DNA from: an uncultured Rhodobacter sp.
GTDB taxonomy: Bacteria > Pseudomonadota > Alphaproteobacteria > Rhodobacterales > Rhodobacteraceae
Assembly (NCBI GenBank): GCA_937901435.1
Contig: CALGTJ010000786.1
Location: forward strand, 1-6,939
Direction of reading: 5' to 3'
Length of the DNA stretch: 6,939 bases
Both the position numbers and the translations under genes were made by a program. This document shows, one piece after another, positions 6,209 to 6,939 of the stretch (the first letter of the stretch is position 1; every line of letters starts with the position of its first letter). The notes below the pieces were generated by a model. It had not been told where the DNA came from. It ran no database searches and saw only the letters and a list, made by a program, of their open reading frames with translations.

Positions 6209-6219
6209 GCATTGCAGCA
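6205..6219. promoter_or_regulatory. PhaR-like operator TGTTGCATTGCAGCA
   Basis: Seven-base arms around a central T (TGTTGCA-T-TGCAGCA) with one mismatch. The core TTGC-ATT-GCAG differs by one base from the published alphaproteobacterial PhaR consensus CTGC-N3/4-GCAG, found before phasin and PHB-control genes. It covers the downstream part of the -10 and the expected start point, the classic place for a repressor. The regulator's identity is inference. Confidence 0.5.
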
Positions 6220-6234
6220 TAAAGGAAAAGATCC

Positions 6235-6447
6235 ATGAGTGATTTCACAGCCAACACCAACGTCGCCTCGGCCTCGCAGAAAAGCATCTTTTCGACATTC
6301 GGGCTGCTTGTCGAGGGCATTGCAAAAGGCTTTCGCGCACACCGCGCCTATATCGAGCTGAATTCGAAATCTGACCGTCAGCTTGCCGAAATGGGCCTGA
6401 CCCGTGCAGATGTTGCCGTCACCGCCGCAAAACCACTGTTTACCTGA
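6235..6447 (+). CDS. DUF1127 miniprotein
   Basis: 70-residue protein with a C-terminal DUF1127 domain. After a Ser/Ala-rich, poorly conserved N-terminus (1-20) and an amphipathic stretch (21-36), residues about 37-60 carry the family pattern Y-I-E-L-N-S-K-S-D-R-Q-L-A-E-M-G-L-T-R-A-D-V, in which Tyr-x-Glu-Leu, Ser-Asp-Arg-Gln-Leu and Gly-Leu-Thr-Arg are the conserved positions. Short DUF1127 proteins are common in alphaproteobacteria, several are stress-induced, and some have been linked to RNA binding and small-RNA maturation (for example CcaF1 of Rhodobacter). A strong AAGGA lies 8 bases before the ATG. It has its own promoter, overlapped by a PhaR-like palindrome, and is not part of the ligKJ operon, whose stop is 120 bases upstream. 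The exact role here is unknown. Confidence 0.88.
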   Translation: MSDFTANTNVASASQKSIFSTFGLLVEGIAKGFRAHRAYIELNSKSDRQLAEMGLTRADVAVTAAKPLFT

Positions 6448-6686
6448 CCGACCATGTTCGGGGGCTGACCCCGGTCGGACCAGTACGGCGTGCCACATGC
6501 CCCGGATCAAATCCGGGACAGAAGGCGCGCAGAGTATTGAACCGCCGATTATAACGGCCTGTCATAGACGCGATCTTTGACAAACCGCGGCGCACACCGG
6601 TCTCACACAGGATGGTTATTCGGCAGCCCTTTCCTTTTGACAAAATTCGGGGGAGCATTGGCGCACCCAATGTCAAAGGACGCCAG
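6448..6686. other. Intergenic region with hairpins and REP-like palindrome, no gene
   Basis: A 239-base gap between the DUF1127 stop and the next start. It opens with a possible hairpin (CCGACC 6448-6453 with GGTCGG 6473-6478 enclosing GGGG-CTGA-CCCC) that lacks a T-tract, so termination is uncertain. The REP-like palindrome follows. Two perfect TTGACA hexamers (6577-6582 and 6637-6642) have no good -10 partner; either may belong to the promoter of the gene at 6687. I see no supported coding sequence. Confidence 0.5.
6501..6517. repeat. REP-like palindromic unit CCCGGAT-CAA-ATCCGGG
   Basis: Perfect 7-base arms with a CAA loop, preceded by CACATGC and followed by ACAG. Near-identical 'CATGCCCCGGATCAAGTCCGGGGCA'-like palindromes are, to my knowledge, scattered between genes in many alphaproteobacteria; read through, they give a telltale C-P-G-F-D-P-G peptide, present here on the minus strand. 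Only one copy is in this window, so its repeat status rests on that knowledge. Confidence 0.6.
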
Positions 6687-6887
6687 ATGACCGCTTCCCT
6701 TATCCCCTCGACACCCCCTATCGCCTCGATGCTTGTCGGATCTTTGGTCGCGGATGCCGCCTCGCTTGGGGTGCATTGGCTGTATGATCCCGAACGGATC
6801 GCAGACATCGCAAGCCGGCAGGGCGGGCGCAGCGCCTTTACCCCCATTGATGCGAAAAATTTCGAGGGCGTGCGCGGCTATTTTGCG
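6687..6887 (+). pseudogene. ADP-ribosylglycohydrolase-family gene, 5' part, interrupted
   Basis: The start at 6687 has AAAGGA 6 bases upstream and gives 67 residues that resemble the N-terminus of ADP-ribosylglycohydrolase (DraG/ARH-like) proteins: S-M-L-V-G-S-L-V-A-D-A-A-S-L-G-V-H-W-L-Y-D (14-34), D-P-E-R-I-A-D-I, then G-V-R-G-Y-F-A (61-67). In relatives the last stretch continues as Y-F-A-H and on to about 300 or more residues. Here the next codons are V-I-T-H-P-P-F and a TGA at 6909-6911, with no family resemblance in any forward frame after 6887. The break coincides with GTAA at 6888, so the gene is most simply read as interrupted by an insertion element. Intact members are all-helical Mg-dependent hydrolases removing ADP-ribose; some bacterial ones have other substrates. 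As seen, the product would be a non-functional 74-residue fragment. Confidence 0.72.
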
Positions 6888-6939
6888 GTAATTACTCACC
6901 CCCCATTTTGAGAGTGTGCGTCTCAGGCGAGGGTTTGGT
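6888..6939. mobile_element. Possible insertion-sequence end (IS66-like GTAA terminus)
   Basis: The window's last 52 bases begin GTAATTACTCACCCCCC at the exact base where the ADP-ribosylglycohydrolase similarity stops. IS66-family elements typically end in GTAA and make 8-base target duplications; the candidate duplicated target would be ATTTTGCG (6880-6887). No transposase is visible, and the other end lies outside the window, so the family is a guess and the element itself an inference from the broken gene. Confidence 0.45.

Noticed and set aside
6448..6478. Rho-independent terminator after the DUF1127 gene
   Set aside because: A hairpin can be drawn but it has a 7-base bulge and no following T-tract.
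6577..6665. Two promoters from the TTGACA hexamers at 6577 and 6637
   Set aside because: Neither has a recognisable -10 at 15-19 bases spacing; kept only as a note.
1..6939. CRISPR array, tRNA, rRNA, phage or toxin-antitoxin genes
   Set aside because: No regularly spaced repeats, cloverleaf-like segment, rRNA signature or matching protein was seen on either strand.

Overview
The window looks like a chromosomal piece of an alphaproteobacterium, most likely Rhodobacteraceae (Roseobacter-like). It is GC-rich with tight Shine-Dalgarno-led operons. The protein types fit that group: an NMT1/THI5-type ABC importer, a DUF1127 miniprotein and a UreH/NiCoT-type metal permease. A dispersed CCCGGAT-CAA-ATCCGGG palindrome also fits. 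The assignment is inferred from general character, with no database search.

Layout. Positions 1-2835 (minus strand) hold one importer operon, transcribed right to left: periplasmic binding protein, ATPase (TTG start), permease, then the start of an amidohydrolase that looks like a cytosine-deaminase-type enzyme and runs off the left edge. The last three genes are joined by ATGA and TGATG stop/start overlaps. Positions 2836-3078 are a divergent control region with a perfect CGCTGAAA-N13-TTTCAGCG inverted repeat. Positions 3079-3486 (plus) encode a Rid-family protein that lacks the usual catalytic arginine. It converges tail to tail, with a 6-base overlap, on a minus-strand nickel/cobalt-type permease (3481-4164). 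Positions 4397-6114 (plus) are a two-gene operon recognised as ligK/galC-type 4-carboxy-4-hydroxy-2-oxoadipate aldolase and ligJ-type 4-oxalomesaconate hydratase. These are the last two steps of the protocatechuate 4,5-cleavage / gallate route to pyruvate and oxaloacetate.

Positions 6235-6447 (plus) encode a DUF1127 miniprotein. Its promoter (TTGAAA-N16-TATGTT) is overlapped by a TGTTGCATTGCAGCA palindrome close to the published PhaR box. Positions 6448-6686 are intergenic with a REP-like palindrome. From 6687 an ADP-ribosylglycohydrolase-family gene begins but loses family resemblance exactly at 6888, where the sequence becomes GTAATTACTCACC. This is probably an insertion-sequence end (IS66-type GTAA terminus suspected), making the gene an interrupted pseudogene.

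Working together: the importer plus deaminase, with the divergent Rid protein, suggest uptake and hydrolytic deamination of a small nitrogen-containing (pyrimidine- or N-heteroaromatic-like) compound. The LigK-LigJ pair nearby could take a carboxylated muconate-type product to central metabolism. Whether the two blocks form one pathway is inference.
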